Below the pieces are notes generated by a model. That model was not told the origin of the DNA. It saw only the letters and a list, made by a program, of their open reading frames with translations, and searched no databases. Shown piece by piece: positions 40,287 through 47,556 of a DNA stretch of 64,000 bases; within the stretch, counting starts at the first letter, position 1; each line of letters begins with the position of its first letter. The translations under genes and the position numbers were made by a program. Source of the stretch: Gordonia alkanivorans NBRC 16433 (lineage in GTDB: Bacteria > Actinomycetota > Actinomycetes > Mycobacteriales > Mycobacteriaceae); contig NZ_BACI01000095.1 of the NCBI RefSeq assembly GCF_000225505.1, positions 1-64,000 of the forward strand. Direction: 5' to 3'.

Positions 40287-42298
40287 GCGAGAGCATCGAG
40301 AAGGCCACCCTCGCCCGCACCGCCCCGTCGCCGTGGTTACGGCTGCTCATCGTCGTGGCAGCAGTGCTCGGCCTCAACTACATCGTGTGGCGCTGGCTGG
40401 CATCGGTGAACTGGGAGGCGTGGTGGATCGCCGTCCCGCTGGTCGTCGCCGAGACCTACAGCCTCATCGACTCGCTGCTGTTCGGGCTCACCATGTGGAA
40501 ACTGCAGCACCGCCCCGAACCCCCGCCGCCGCCCGCAGGCGCCACGGTCGATGTCTTCATCACCACCTACAACGAACCGATCGACCTCGTGATGAAGACC
40601 GCGCTCGCCGCGAAGGCCATCACCTACCCGCACACCACCTGGATCCTCGACGACGGTGACCGCGCCGAACTCGCCGAGTGCGCGCGCAAGGCCGGCCTGG
40701 GTTACCTGACCCGGTCGTCGAACTGGCTGGACAAGCCACGACATGCCAAGGCCGGCAACCTGAACAACGCGCTCATGCAGACCGAGGGCGAGTTCATCCT
40801 CATCCTCGACGCCGATCAGGTCCCCGAACCGCAGATCCTCGACCGCACGCTCGGTTACTTCCACGACGAGAAGATGGCCGTGGTCCAGACCCCGCAGTAC
40901 TTCGTCAACGTGCCACCCTCGGACCCGCTGGGATCGCAGGCACCGCTCTTCTACGGGCCGATCCAGCAGGGGAAGGACGGCTGGAACGCCGCATTCTTCT
41001 GCGGCTCGAACGCGGTCCTGCGTCGTGAAGCACTGATGCAGCTCGGGATCACCCAGTACGTCACCGCCGTTGAGGACGGCGTCGACCGCGCCCTGCGGAC
41101 CGCGCGGACCGTGCTCCGAAAGACCCGACGACGTGTCCGCGACAACCCTCCGGCACTCGCCGCGCTCGACCGGGTGGACGCCGCGGTCACCGAGGCACGG
41201 AAGCAGCTGAAGGATCGGGCACCGCTGGCCGATATCACCTACCGATTCCAGGCGTGGGTCGACGAGGCCGCCCGCGGACTCGTCGACGCCGATGTCGAGG
41301 CGATGCGTGCCGACCTCGAGGCCATCGAGGCCCTCACCGAGTTCAGCGAGCAGGAAACCGGTGCCGGGGCACTCGACTTCGATGCTCTGGCGGTTCTGGC
41401 CGATCGCGAATGGTCCCCACTCGGCGCCATCGAGTCGATCCGTGCCCTGGTCGCGGCGGTCGATGTCGGCAGATCCGATGAGGCGCAACCGATGTTGCCG
41501 CTCGCGACGATCTCGGTCACCGAGGACATGGCCACCTGCATGCGGCTGCACGCCCTGGGGTGGAATTCGGCATACCACCACGAGAACCTCGCCTACGGGC
41601 TCGCTCCCGAGGACCTGAAAACGATGCTCACCCAACGCCTTCGGTGGGCTCAGGGCACCATCCAGGTGATGCTGCGGGAGAACCCGCTGGTCCAGAAGGG
41701 GCTGACCGTAGCCCAGCGACTCATGTACTGGGCGACGATGTGGAGCTACCTGGCCGGTTTCGCGGCGATCGCCTACATCGCCGCCCCGGTGGTGTATCTC
41801 GTGCTGGGGGTTCTCCCGGTGCAGGCCTACAGCTGGGACTTCTTCCTCCGCCTCATCCCGTTCCTGGTGATCAACCAGGTGTTGTTCCTCGTCGTGGCGA
41901 GAGGAACCCCGACCTGGCGGGGCCAACAGTACAGTCTCGCATTGTTCCCGGTCTGGATCCGGGCCTGCACCACCGCGTTCCGCAACGTCTACCTGAACCG
42001 GCCACTCGGATTCGCGGTCACGCCGAAGACGAAACAGTCCCAGGACGCGCTGCCGTGGCATCTCGTCCGCCCGCAGCTCGCCGCGATGGTCCTCCTCGTC
42101 GTGGCATCGGTCATCGGCATCGTGCAGTTGTGGCGGGGCGCGATCTCTGTTCTGGGCGTGGGCGTCAACCTGTTCTGGGTACTGTTCGATCTGGTGATCC
42201 TGAGCGTCGTCATCATGGCGGTCCGCTACCGCGGTCACGACGACACGGCAGAAGACTCGCCCACCGGCGACAACCCCGCCCGTCCAGAAAGGCCATGA
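40283..42298 (+). CDS. BcsA-like processive glycosyltransferase (GT2) with large insertion and no PilZ domain
   Basis: A 671-residue membrane synthase. Two helices (about 20-40 and 47-70) precede the GT2 core: DDGD at 123-126, DAD at 176-178, TED at 413-415 and QRLRW at 451-455, all the motifs of cellulose-synthase-type enzymes. Five or six further helices follow and the chain ends in a short polar tail; no PilZ domain is present. Between CGSNAVLRREAL (about 240-251) and SVTED there are about 160 residues where BcsA has about a dozen. The extra part is charged and helix-rich. The product could be a beta-glucan or related polymer. It overlaps the genes on both sides by 4 bases. Confidence 0.88.
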   Translation: MSESIEKATLARTAPSPWLRLLIVVAAVLGLNYIVWRWLASVNWEAWWIAVPLVVAETYSLIDSLLFGLTMWKLQHRPEPPPPPAGATVDVFITTYNEPIDLVMKTALAAKAITYPHTTWILDDGDRAELAECARKAGLGYLTRSSNWLDKPRHAKAGNLNNALMQTEGEFILILDADQVPEPQILDRTLGYFHDEKMAVVQTPQYFVNVPPSDPLGSQAPLFYGPIQQGKDGWNAAFFCGSNAVLRREALMQLGITQYVTAVEDGVDRALRTARTVLRKTRRRVRDNPPALAALDRVDAAVTEARKQLKDRAPLADITYRFQAWVDEAARGLVDADVEAMRADLEAIEALTEFSEQETGAGALDFDALAVLADREWSPLGAIESIRALVAAVDVGRSDEAQPMLPLATISVTEDMATCMRLHALGWNSAYHHENLAYGLAPEDLKTMLTQRLRWAQGTIQVMLRENPLVQKGLTVAQRLMYWATMWSYLAGFAAIAYIAAPVVYLVLGVLPVQAYSWDFFLRLIPFLVINQVLFLVVARGTPTWRGQQYSLALFPVWIRACTTAFRNVYLNRPLGFAVTPKTKQSQDALPWHLVRPQLAAMVLLVVASVIGIVQLWRGAISVLGVGVNLFWVLFDLVILSVVIMAVRYRGHDDTAEDSPTGDNPARPERP

Positions 42299-42636
42299 TG
42301 ACGACATACTCGACTCGCCCCGTCGCCGGTGATGCCGTGGCGATCACGCCGGACGGACGGCTCAACATGATCGCCGCACCCAGGCTGCGCGATCAGTTGC
42401 ACGAACTCGTCGGGGCCGGGACGACCCGGATCGTCGTCGACCTATCCGGCACCGATTTCATCGACTCGTCCGGGCTGGGTGCGCTCGTCTCCGGACTGAA
42501 GGTCGCACGCCAGGCGGGTGGCGATCTCCGGATCGCGGCCCCCACCGAGCAGGTCGTCACCGTCCTGGAACTGACCAACCTCAATCGCGTGTTGCGGGTG
42601 CACGAGTCCGCGGACGCCGCGTACGGTGCCGAGTGA
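42295..42636 (+). CDS. STAS-domain anti-sigma factor antagonist
   Basis: A 113-residue single-domain STAS protein. The phosphorylation site is VDLSGTDFIDSSGLGALVSG, with the conserved Ser in DSSGLG. It begins MMTTYSTRPV with ATG 42295 overlapping the synthase stop (ATGA). In RsbV/SpoIIAA systems the unphosphorylated form binds the HATPase kinase and frees its partner. The next gene encodes such a kinase, and the phosphatase lies upstream, so all three switch parts are present. Confidence 0.92.
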   Translation: MMTTYSTRPVAGDAVAITPDGRLNMIAAPRLRDQLHELVGAGTTRIVVDLSGTDFIDSSGLGALVSGLKVARQAGGDLRIAAPTEQVVTVLELTNLNRVLRVHESADAAYGAE

Positions 42637-42655
42637 GATCCGAGAGGCCACCCTC

Positions 42656-43069
42656 ATGACCGAGAACACCGGGACGCGTGTTCTCGAGGAGGTCACGTCG
42701 GACGCCACCCTCGAGCACATTCACGAGCTGCTCGCAGATCTGTTGCGCGACTGCCCGGTCGACGACATGGACGCAATGCAGTTCGAGCTCGCGCTGGCCG
42801 AGATCGGCTCGAACATCGTCGAACACGCCCGTGACGGCAGCCGGGTGGCCATGCGGCTCGAACTCGAGGTCGCGGCGGACCGGATCGAGGGCCGTTACAG
42901 CGACGACGGTCATCCGGCCCGCGTCGACCTCGACGCGGTGAGCCTGCCCGACGACTTCGCCGAGCGCGGTCGCGGACTGGCCATCGCCATCCAGATCCTC
43001 GACGAGCTCTCCTACCGGCGCGCCGACGGGCGCAACCACTGGCGACTGGTCCGCAACCGGACGGCGTGA
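42656..43069 (+). CDS. RsbW/SpoIIAB-type anti-sigma serine kinase (HATPase)
   Basis: A 137-residue GHKL ATPase. The N box reads LALAEIGSNIVEHA with Glu and Asn, the G1 box SDDGHPAR, and the G2-type loop ERGRGLAIAI. Such proteins phosphorylate STAS antagonists and hold a sigma factor. No sigma gene is in the operon, so its captive partner is either encoded elsewhere or is not a sigma factor. ATG 42656 has GAGAGG upstream and lies 19 bases after the STAS stop. The gene ends 3 bases from the convergent SSB-like gene. Confidence 0.9.
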   Translation: MTENTGTRVLEEVTSDATLEHIHELLADLLRDCPVDDMDAMQFELALAEIGSNIVEHARDGSRVAMRLELEVAADRIEGRYSDDGHPARVDLDAVSLPDDFAERGRGLAIAIQILDELSYRRADGRNHWRLVRNRTA

Positions 43070-43072
43070 AAC

Positions 43073-43507
43073 TCACGCAGCCGTCTGGGTTTCCGCCTTC
43101 TCCGCGGCGGCGACCGGCAAGGCGGCCGCGATGTCTCGCTCCGACGACGGCGTGCCACGGTAGGTGACGATGCAGCGACTCAGGTCGAGTCCCACTGCGA
43201 CGGCGGTCATCTCGAGATCGGAGCGGCGCGAGCCGTCGGCCGTCGGATACTCGTTGGTCTTGATCTGACCGTGCGCCATGACGGGCCGGCCCTTCGCGAT
43301 GGCGAGGCCGACGCCGGCGAGGAGTCGGCGCCAGCAGCTCACCGTCAGATACAGCGTCGGTCCGTCCACCCACTCGCCGCTGCGCTTGTCGATGCGGCGC
43401 GAGGTGCAGGCCACGCGGAACGAGATCACGTCCTCGCCGGTGGTGGTCTGGCGTCGGCGGGGCTCGGACACAACGGTTCCGATGACGGTCGTGTACGTCT
43501 CAAACAT
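43073..43507 (-). CDS. Single-stranded-DNA-binding protein family (second, Rv2478c-like)
   Basis: A 144-residue OB-fold protein starting MFETYTTVIGTVVSEPRRRQ, with FRVACTSRRIDKRSGEWVDG and LTVSCWRRLL as in SSB. The tail ends EKAETQTAA and lacks the acidic DDDIPF tip of the replicative SSB, so it is the accessory paralogue found next to ettA in mycobacteria. AGGAG precedes the ATG. Its role in DNA metabolism is not established. Here it is separated from ettA by the polysaccharide island. Confidence 0.88.
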   Translation of the reverse strand: MFETYTTVIGTVVSEPRRRQTTTGEDVISFRVACTSRRIDKRSGEWVDGPTLYLTVSCWRRLLAGVGLAIAKGRPVMAHGQIKTNEYPTADGSRRSDLEMTAVAVGLDLSRCIVTYRGTPSSERDIAAALPVAAAEKAETQTAA

Positions 43508-43653
43508 GGTCGTCTCCTACTGGTGTCGGCCACGGGAAGTGTGGCCGCATCAGCATCTCCCCCGACATACGCCGGAGACGGGGACATGATCGGGCTGTGG
43601 AGAACTCTCCACGGATTACCCACAGATCGCGGGTACCCCTGGCGTTCCGCCCA

Positions 43654-43665
43654 TAGGATCGCGGA
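43654..43665 (+). promoter_or_regulatory. Leaderless -10 element of the chorismate mutase gene
   Basis: TAGGAT (43654-43659) is followed by 6 bases and ATG 43666. Confidence 0.55.
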
Positions 43666-44244
43666 ATGCGGATGCGAGTGTTCCTGACCGGTCTGATCGC
43701 GGCGGCCACGATGCTGGTCGCGCCACCCCTGTCCGCGGCGGCACCGGCCCCGGCGATGTCGGGTCTGACCGACGCGATCGCCGGTCGCCTCGCACTGGCC
43801 GACGCGGTGGCCGCGTCCAAGTGGGCATCCGGCGCCGCCATCGACGATCCCGCGCGTGAACAGGTCGTCCTCGACACCGTGTCGCAGCTCGCTCTCGACC
43901 GGGACCTCGACCCCGGCTACGTTCGCGGTGTGTTCCGCGATCAGATCGAGGCGAGCAAGACGGTACAACGCAGGCTGTTCGCCCAGTGGCGCCTACCCGG
44001 GCAGACGGCCCCACCCGCGACACCGGATCTCGGTCCGGTCCGGGCGGCGATCAACGAACTCAATGTGGCGATCGTCGACGAACTCGCGGCCTCACGCGAC
44101 ATCGTGACGACCCTGCGCTGCCCGCCGGAGCTGACCGTGTCGACCGCGCAGACCGCCGCCGACGCGGGATTCGACCCGCTTCACGTCGCCGCGCTGGTCC
44201 AGGCCGGGGCGTCCGTCTGCACGGTGTCGACCGGATCGAGCTGA
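43666..44244 (+). CDS. Secreted chorismate mutase (AroQ-gamma)
   Basis: A 192-residue exported chorismate mutase like M. tuberculosis Rv1885c. A signal peptide (VFLTGLIAAATMLVAPPLSAAAPAP) precedes the all-helical domain. Catalytic-type residues are Arg in AGRLALADAV, Lys in AASKW, and the RDQIEASK segment. Two Cys (LRCPPEL and ASVCTV) likely form the known C-terminal disulfide. The enzyme converts chorismate to prephenate outside the cytoplasm; why it is secreted is unresolved. No aromatic pathway genes are nearby. Confidence 0.9.
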   Translation: MRMRVFLTGLIAAATMLVAPPLSAAAPAPAMSGLTDAIAGRLALADAVAASKWASGAAIDDPAREQVVLDTVSQLALDRDLDPGYVRGVFRDQIEASKTVQRRLFAQWRLPGQTAPPATPDLGPVRAAINELNVAIVDELAASRDIVTTLRCPPELTVSTAQTAADAGFDPLHVAALVQAGASVCTVSTGSS

Positions 44245-44257
44245 GTTCCGTTGCAAC

Positions 44258-46282
44258 TCAGCCGCGTTTGTTGAGCTCCTTGAGCATGTCGTTGTAGTTC
44301 TCGAGTTCGGCGTCGTGGTCGCGGACCGCGTTGCGGTCGTAGCGCTTCGCCTGCCGGGTGTCGCTGCGCTGCCATTGGACCAGCAGGGCCAGCATGATGA
44401 CGACGAGCGGGATCTCGCCTGCCGCCCAGGCGATTCCGCCGCCGGCGCGCTGGTCGTCGAACAGGTTGTAGGTCCACGGCAGATTGAGTCCGCGGTAGTA
44501 GTTCTCGGCGATGACGGCCGTGGTCATCATCAGTGCCACGCCGAAGAAGGCGTGGAACGGCAGCGACCCGAGGACGATGCCGAGTTTGGCGACCGGTTTG
44601 ACCTGTCGTGGTGCGGGGTCGATGCCGATGACGAGCCAGTAGAACAGGTATCCGCTGAGCAGGAAGTGCAGGTTCATCAGCAGGTGAGCCGCGTGGTACT
44701 CGACCACCGACTCGTACAGCCCGCCGAGATAGAGGATGTAGAAGCTGCCGACGAACATGATGGCCGCGATCAGCGGGTGCGTCAGGAAGCGCGACGGCCC
44801 CGAGTGCACACCCGCCTGAATCCACTCGCGGGGTCCGGGAGGGTTGCCGCGGCCCGACGGCGGGAGGGCGCGCAGCGCCAGCGTCACCGGACCACCCAGG
44901 ACCAGAAGGACCGGGATCATCATCGACATCAGCATGTGGGCGATCATGTGGACGCTGAACATCGCCGGTGCATACCGGCCGAGACCCGACGAGGTCGCCA
45001 GGAGCAGCAGCAGACATCCGAGAAGCCACGCGAAGGTGCGGCCGATCGGCCAGTCGTCGCCGCGTCGCTTCAGTCGCACGACGCCGCGGATGTACACGGC
45101 GGCCAGGACGATGGCGGCAAGACCGAAGATCAGGTCGAATCGCCAGTCGGTGAAGAACCGGACGAAGGTCGGCGGACCGTCGATGTCGTAGCCGATGGCG
45201 TTCTCGACCGGTGAGACGTTCGCGGTGTCGAGGGCCGGCGGCGGGGTCCGGCTCAGGCCGACCGCCAGACCGAAGGTGGCCGCGAACACGGCCAGCTCGA
45301 CAAGCCCGAAGCGCACGAACAGCGACGGCCGCTCCTCCGACTCGAGCTGGGCGATGGTCACTCGCCGGTGCCACGCACCGAGCGCACCGAGGACGACGAG
45401 TGCCGCCACCTTCGCCACAACGAGGCGCCCGTAGGTGTCGGAGAAGAGCTGATCGAGGGGCACGCGCACGGCGGCGTTGATCACGCCGCTGAGGCCGACG
45501 ACGATGATGCACCAGAACGCGACGCGCGAGAAGCGTCGGACCGCCAGTCCCCGCCACCGCCCGGACGCGAGCGCGTAGACGACCACCGCGGCGAGCCCGC
45601 CGAGCCACAGGGTCGCGCCGATCAGGTGCAGGATGAGGCTGTTGGTGGCGATGTCGTGGTTACCGCCCGACGACGAGTGCCCGGCCAGTGCCGACGGCAT
45701 CAGGCTGAAGATCGTAAACGCGATGACCGCGACGGTCGGCCCCCACTTGAGGATCGTCCGCGCGATGATCGCCGCGACCAGCGCGAACACCGCCGTCCAG
45801 AACCAGGTGCGCACCTCGGCGACCTGACCGTATGCGTTGATCAGGTTGGCCGGTTTGATCGCCTCCGACAGCGGCGATCCGCTGACCTCCGACGCCGACA
45901 GCGGCATCAGCAGAAGCGCGCACACCGACCACACCAGCGCCGACGACGCCGCGATCCGGATGGCGCGATAGCCGCCGACGTCGAGCACGTTGTCGGACTG
46001 CGGCGGCACGAAGAAGGCGGCGAACACCGCGCAGCCCAGCGCGATCGCGGCCGCGAACTCACCGATCGCGGTCAGGGTCGGCAGACCGTAGGTGGTGAGC
46101 GGCCCGGGGTCGGGGACGCCGGTCAGCTTGAGCGCAGTGGACGCGGAGATGGCGGTGACGGCGATGGCGACGATCGCGGCGAGCCATCCCGACGCCCAGA
46201 GGACCGCGGTGACGACGCCGCGCGGTTCGTTCATCGCGTCGCGATTCTGATCCGGCGAGGCGGACGTCGACGTGCGGGTCAT
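44258..46282 (-). CDS. CopD-CtaG fusion membrane protein (copper import / cytochrome oxidase assembly)
   Basis: A 674-residue integral membrane protein with about 14 helices. The N-terminal half is CopD-like (copper-binding membrane domain with AGHSSSGGNHD and ILHLIGATLWLGGLAAV). The C-terminal half is CtaG/caa3-like (FSVHMIAHMLMSMMIPVLL, YHAAHLLMNLHFLLSGYLF), with His residues in helices that could carry copper to cytochrome oxidase. It resembles Rv0102. ATG 46282 has a leaderless -10 (TACAGT) 6 bases upstream, which favours it over the internal ATG 46234. Confidence 0.9.
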   Translation of the reverse strand: MTRTSTSASPDQNRDAMNEPRGVVTAVLWASGWLAAIVAIAVTAISASTALKLTGVPDPGPLTTYGLPTLTAIGEFAAAIALGCAVFAAFFVPPQSDNVLDVGGYRAIRIAASSALVWSVCALLLMPLSASEVSGSPLSEAIKPANLINAYGQVAEVRTWFWTAVFALVAAIIARTILKWGPTVAVIAFTIFSLMPSALAGHSSSGGNHDIATNSLILHLIGATLWLGGLAAVVVYALASGRWRGLAVRRFSRVAFWCIIVVGLSGVINAAVRVPLDQLFSDTYGRLVVAKVAALVVLGALGAWHRRVTIAQLESEERPSLFVRFGLVELAVFAATFGLAVGLSRTPPPALDTANVSPVENAIGYDIDGPPTFVRFFTDWRFDLIFGLAAIVLAAVYIRGVVRLKRRGDDWPIGRTFAWLLGCLLLLLATSSGLGRYAPAMFSVHMIAHMLMSMMIPVLLVLGGPVTLALRALPPSGRGNPPGPREWIQAGVHSGPSRFLTHPLIAAIMFVGSFYILYLGGLYESVVEYHAAHLLMNLHFLLSGYLFYWLVIGIDPAPRQVKPVAKLGIVLGSLPFHAFFGVALMMTTAVIAENYYRGLNLPWTYNLFDDQRAGGGIAWAAGEIPLVVIMLALLVQWQRSDTRQAKRYDRNAVRDHDAELENYNDMLKELNKRG

Positions 46283-46294
46283 TCCTCAACTGTA
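46283..46294 (-). promoter_or_regulatory. Leaderless -10 element of the CopD-CtaG gene
   Basis: On the minus strand TACAGT (46294-46289) is followed by 6 bases and ATG 46282. Confidence 0.55.
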
Positions 46295-46430
46295 GGTCCG
46301 GGGGCCGACGCCACACCCTCCGACCTGGTACCGCCGTGGTCTGGGGCACATCCGCGGCGAGCTCGAGGGCATGTCGTAAACTCCATGTGCCCGGCGCCCC
46401 GTGTCCTTGTGCCACGAGCGCGCCGAGCAC

Positions 46431-46504
46431 GCCTCCGTAGCTCAGGTGGATAGAGCAAGGGCCTTCTAATCCCTAGGTCGCAGGTTCGAGTCCTGCCGGG
46501 GGCA
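46431..46504 (+). tRNA. tRNA-Arg(TCT)
   Basis: A 74-base cloverleaf with acceptor GCCTCCG/CGGGGGC (one G-T pair), D loop AGGTGGATA, anticodon loop CTTCTAA (anticodon TCT) and T loop TTCGAGT. The last pair of the anticodon stem, position 31-39, is C-T and does not pair. CCA is not encoded. Confidence 0.93.
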
Positions 46505-46519
46505 CCGTCACTTACGGCA

Positions 46520-47029
46520 TCAGATGCCGAACGGCGCCGCGTAGCGCACCGTCCCGGACGGGACGTCGGTGCCGTCGAGGCTGAGCACCATCAACGCCTC
46601 TTCGGGCACCTCGATGCTGAGCCGGATGCCATGGTCGACGGCTCGTCGGAAACCGAAGCGCGGGTAGTAGTCGGGGTGGCCCAGCACGACGACGGTGCTC
46701 TCCCCCATGTCGCGCGCCGCGTCGAGGGCGGCGATGATCGCGGCCGAACCCGCTCCGGTCCGCTGGTATGCGGTGGCCACGGCACACGGTGCGAGGCACA
46801 ACGCGGGGGCATCGTCGACGTGACAGCGTGTCAGCAGCGCGAAACCAACCGGGCGATCGTCGGCATCGACGGAAACGATGGAGAGCCCGTCGAGCCAGGC
46901 CGGGTCGGCGCGGAGCGCGTCGACCAGCTCGGCTTCCTCCGACGTGGGAAAGGCGTCCGCATTGATCTCGTGGACACACGCGACGTCGTCGGGCCGTTCC
47001 GCCCTCGTATGCCAAGCCTGTTGCGGCAT
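46520..47029 (-). CDS. GNAT family N-acetyltransferase
   Basis: A 169-residue acetyltransferase. The CoA-binding loop is seen as VATAYQRTGAGSAAIIAAL (R-x-x-G-x-G/A variant), followed by VVVLGHPDYYPRFGFRRAV, the usual ending of the predicted-acetyltransferase (Eis/YhbS-like) group. The substrate is unknown. The ATG at 47029 has GGGAG upstream; the open frame extends further without homology. It faces tRNA-Arg and is divergent from the WXG pair. Confidence 0.85.
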   Translation of the reverse strand: MPQQAWHTRAERPDDVACVHEINADAFPTSEEAELVDALRADPAWLDGLSIVSVDADDRPVGFALLTRCHVDDAPALCLAPCAVATAYQRTGAGSAAIIAALDAARDMGESTVVVLGHPDYYPRFGFRRAVDHGIRLSIEVPEEALMVLSLDGTDVPSGTVRYAAPFGI

Positions 47030-47181
47030 CGGCGGCTCCCCTGTCCTGTCGAGTGCCCCCAACGTAGCCCCCGCGCGTGGTCGCGGAGAAGCGGTTTTCG
47101 GAACCGGCGAGGCGCGCGGCGCGTCCAAGAATCGCGCCACCTCTCCGGGTGGTCGCAGTCCTCGAAGAGTCACGGAGGATC

Positions 47182-47556
47182 ATGCCATTCCCGTTCCCCA
47201 TCCCCTCACCCGTTCCGCTCGTCCCCCAGTGGTTTCCCCGATCTGATCGCGGAAACGACTCGGAGAAGGATGTTTTCGGGGTTTCGCCGGACGAGATCGA
47301 GGCGGTCGTCAGGTCGTGGCGCGCCAATGGCATCGCCATCCACGCGATCGATACCGCGACCCTCGGCGACGCCCGGGGCTCATCGAGTCGGGTGGCCCGT
47401 GCACTCCGCGACACCGCCGGACCTGCCGGTCGCGCCGTCGAGTCGATCGGCGACCGCCTCATCGCGATGAGCGAGATCCTGGCCACCTTCGAAGCGACGA
47501 CGACCTCGGCGGACGCCCGAGCTGCCGCGACGTTCGAAGCACTGCGGGACCGCTGA
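47182..47556 (+). CDS. Small ESX-associated-type protein, partner of the next gene
   Basis: A 124-residue protein with a short hydrophobic Pro/Phe-rich start (MPFPFPIPSPVPLVPQWFP) followed by a helical region FGVSPDEIEAVVRSWRANGI and a second helix SIGDRLIAMSEILATFEATT. The two-helix layout is like small ESX/Esp secretion-associated proteins of Mycobacteriales, but I cannot assign a family. GGAGG lies 4 bases before ATG 47182. It shares one base (TGATG) with the next gene, which contains a WXG motif, so the two probably form a pair. Confidence 0.55.
   Translation: MPFPFPIPSPVPLVPQWFPRSDRGNDSEKDVFGVSPDEIEAVVRSWRANGIAIHAIDTATLGDARGSSSRVARALRDTAGPAGRAVESIGDRLIAMSEILATFEATTTSADARAAATFEALRDR

Noticed and set aside
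41560..42294. Fusion of the STAS domain to an upstream 245-residue segment
   Set aside because: That segment is a shadow frame of the glycosyltransferase; the STAS protein starts at ATG 42295 overlapping the synthase stop.
42656..43069. A sigma factor controlled by this anti-sigma kinase within the island
   Set aside because: No sigma-like sequence lies in 38.0-43.1 kb; the ECF42 sigma at 57 kb is of a class that does not use HATPase kinases.
43073..43507. Replicative single-strand binding protein
   Set aside because: The acidic C-terminal DDDIPF-type tip is missing and replication genes are absent; it fits the accessory paralogue near ettA.
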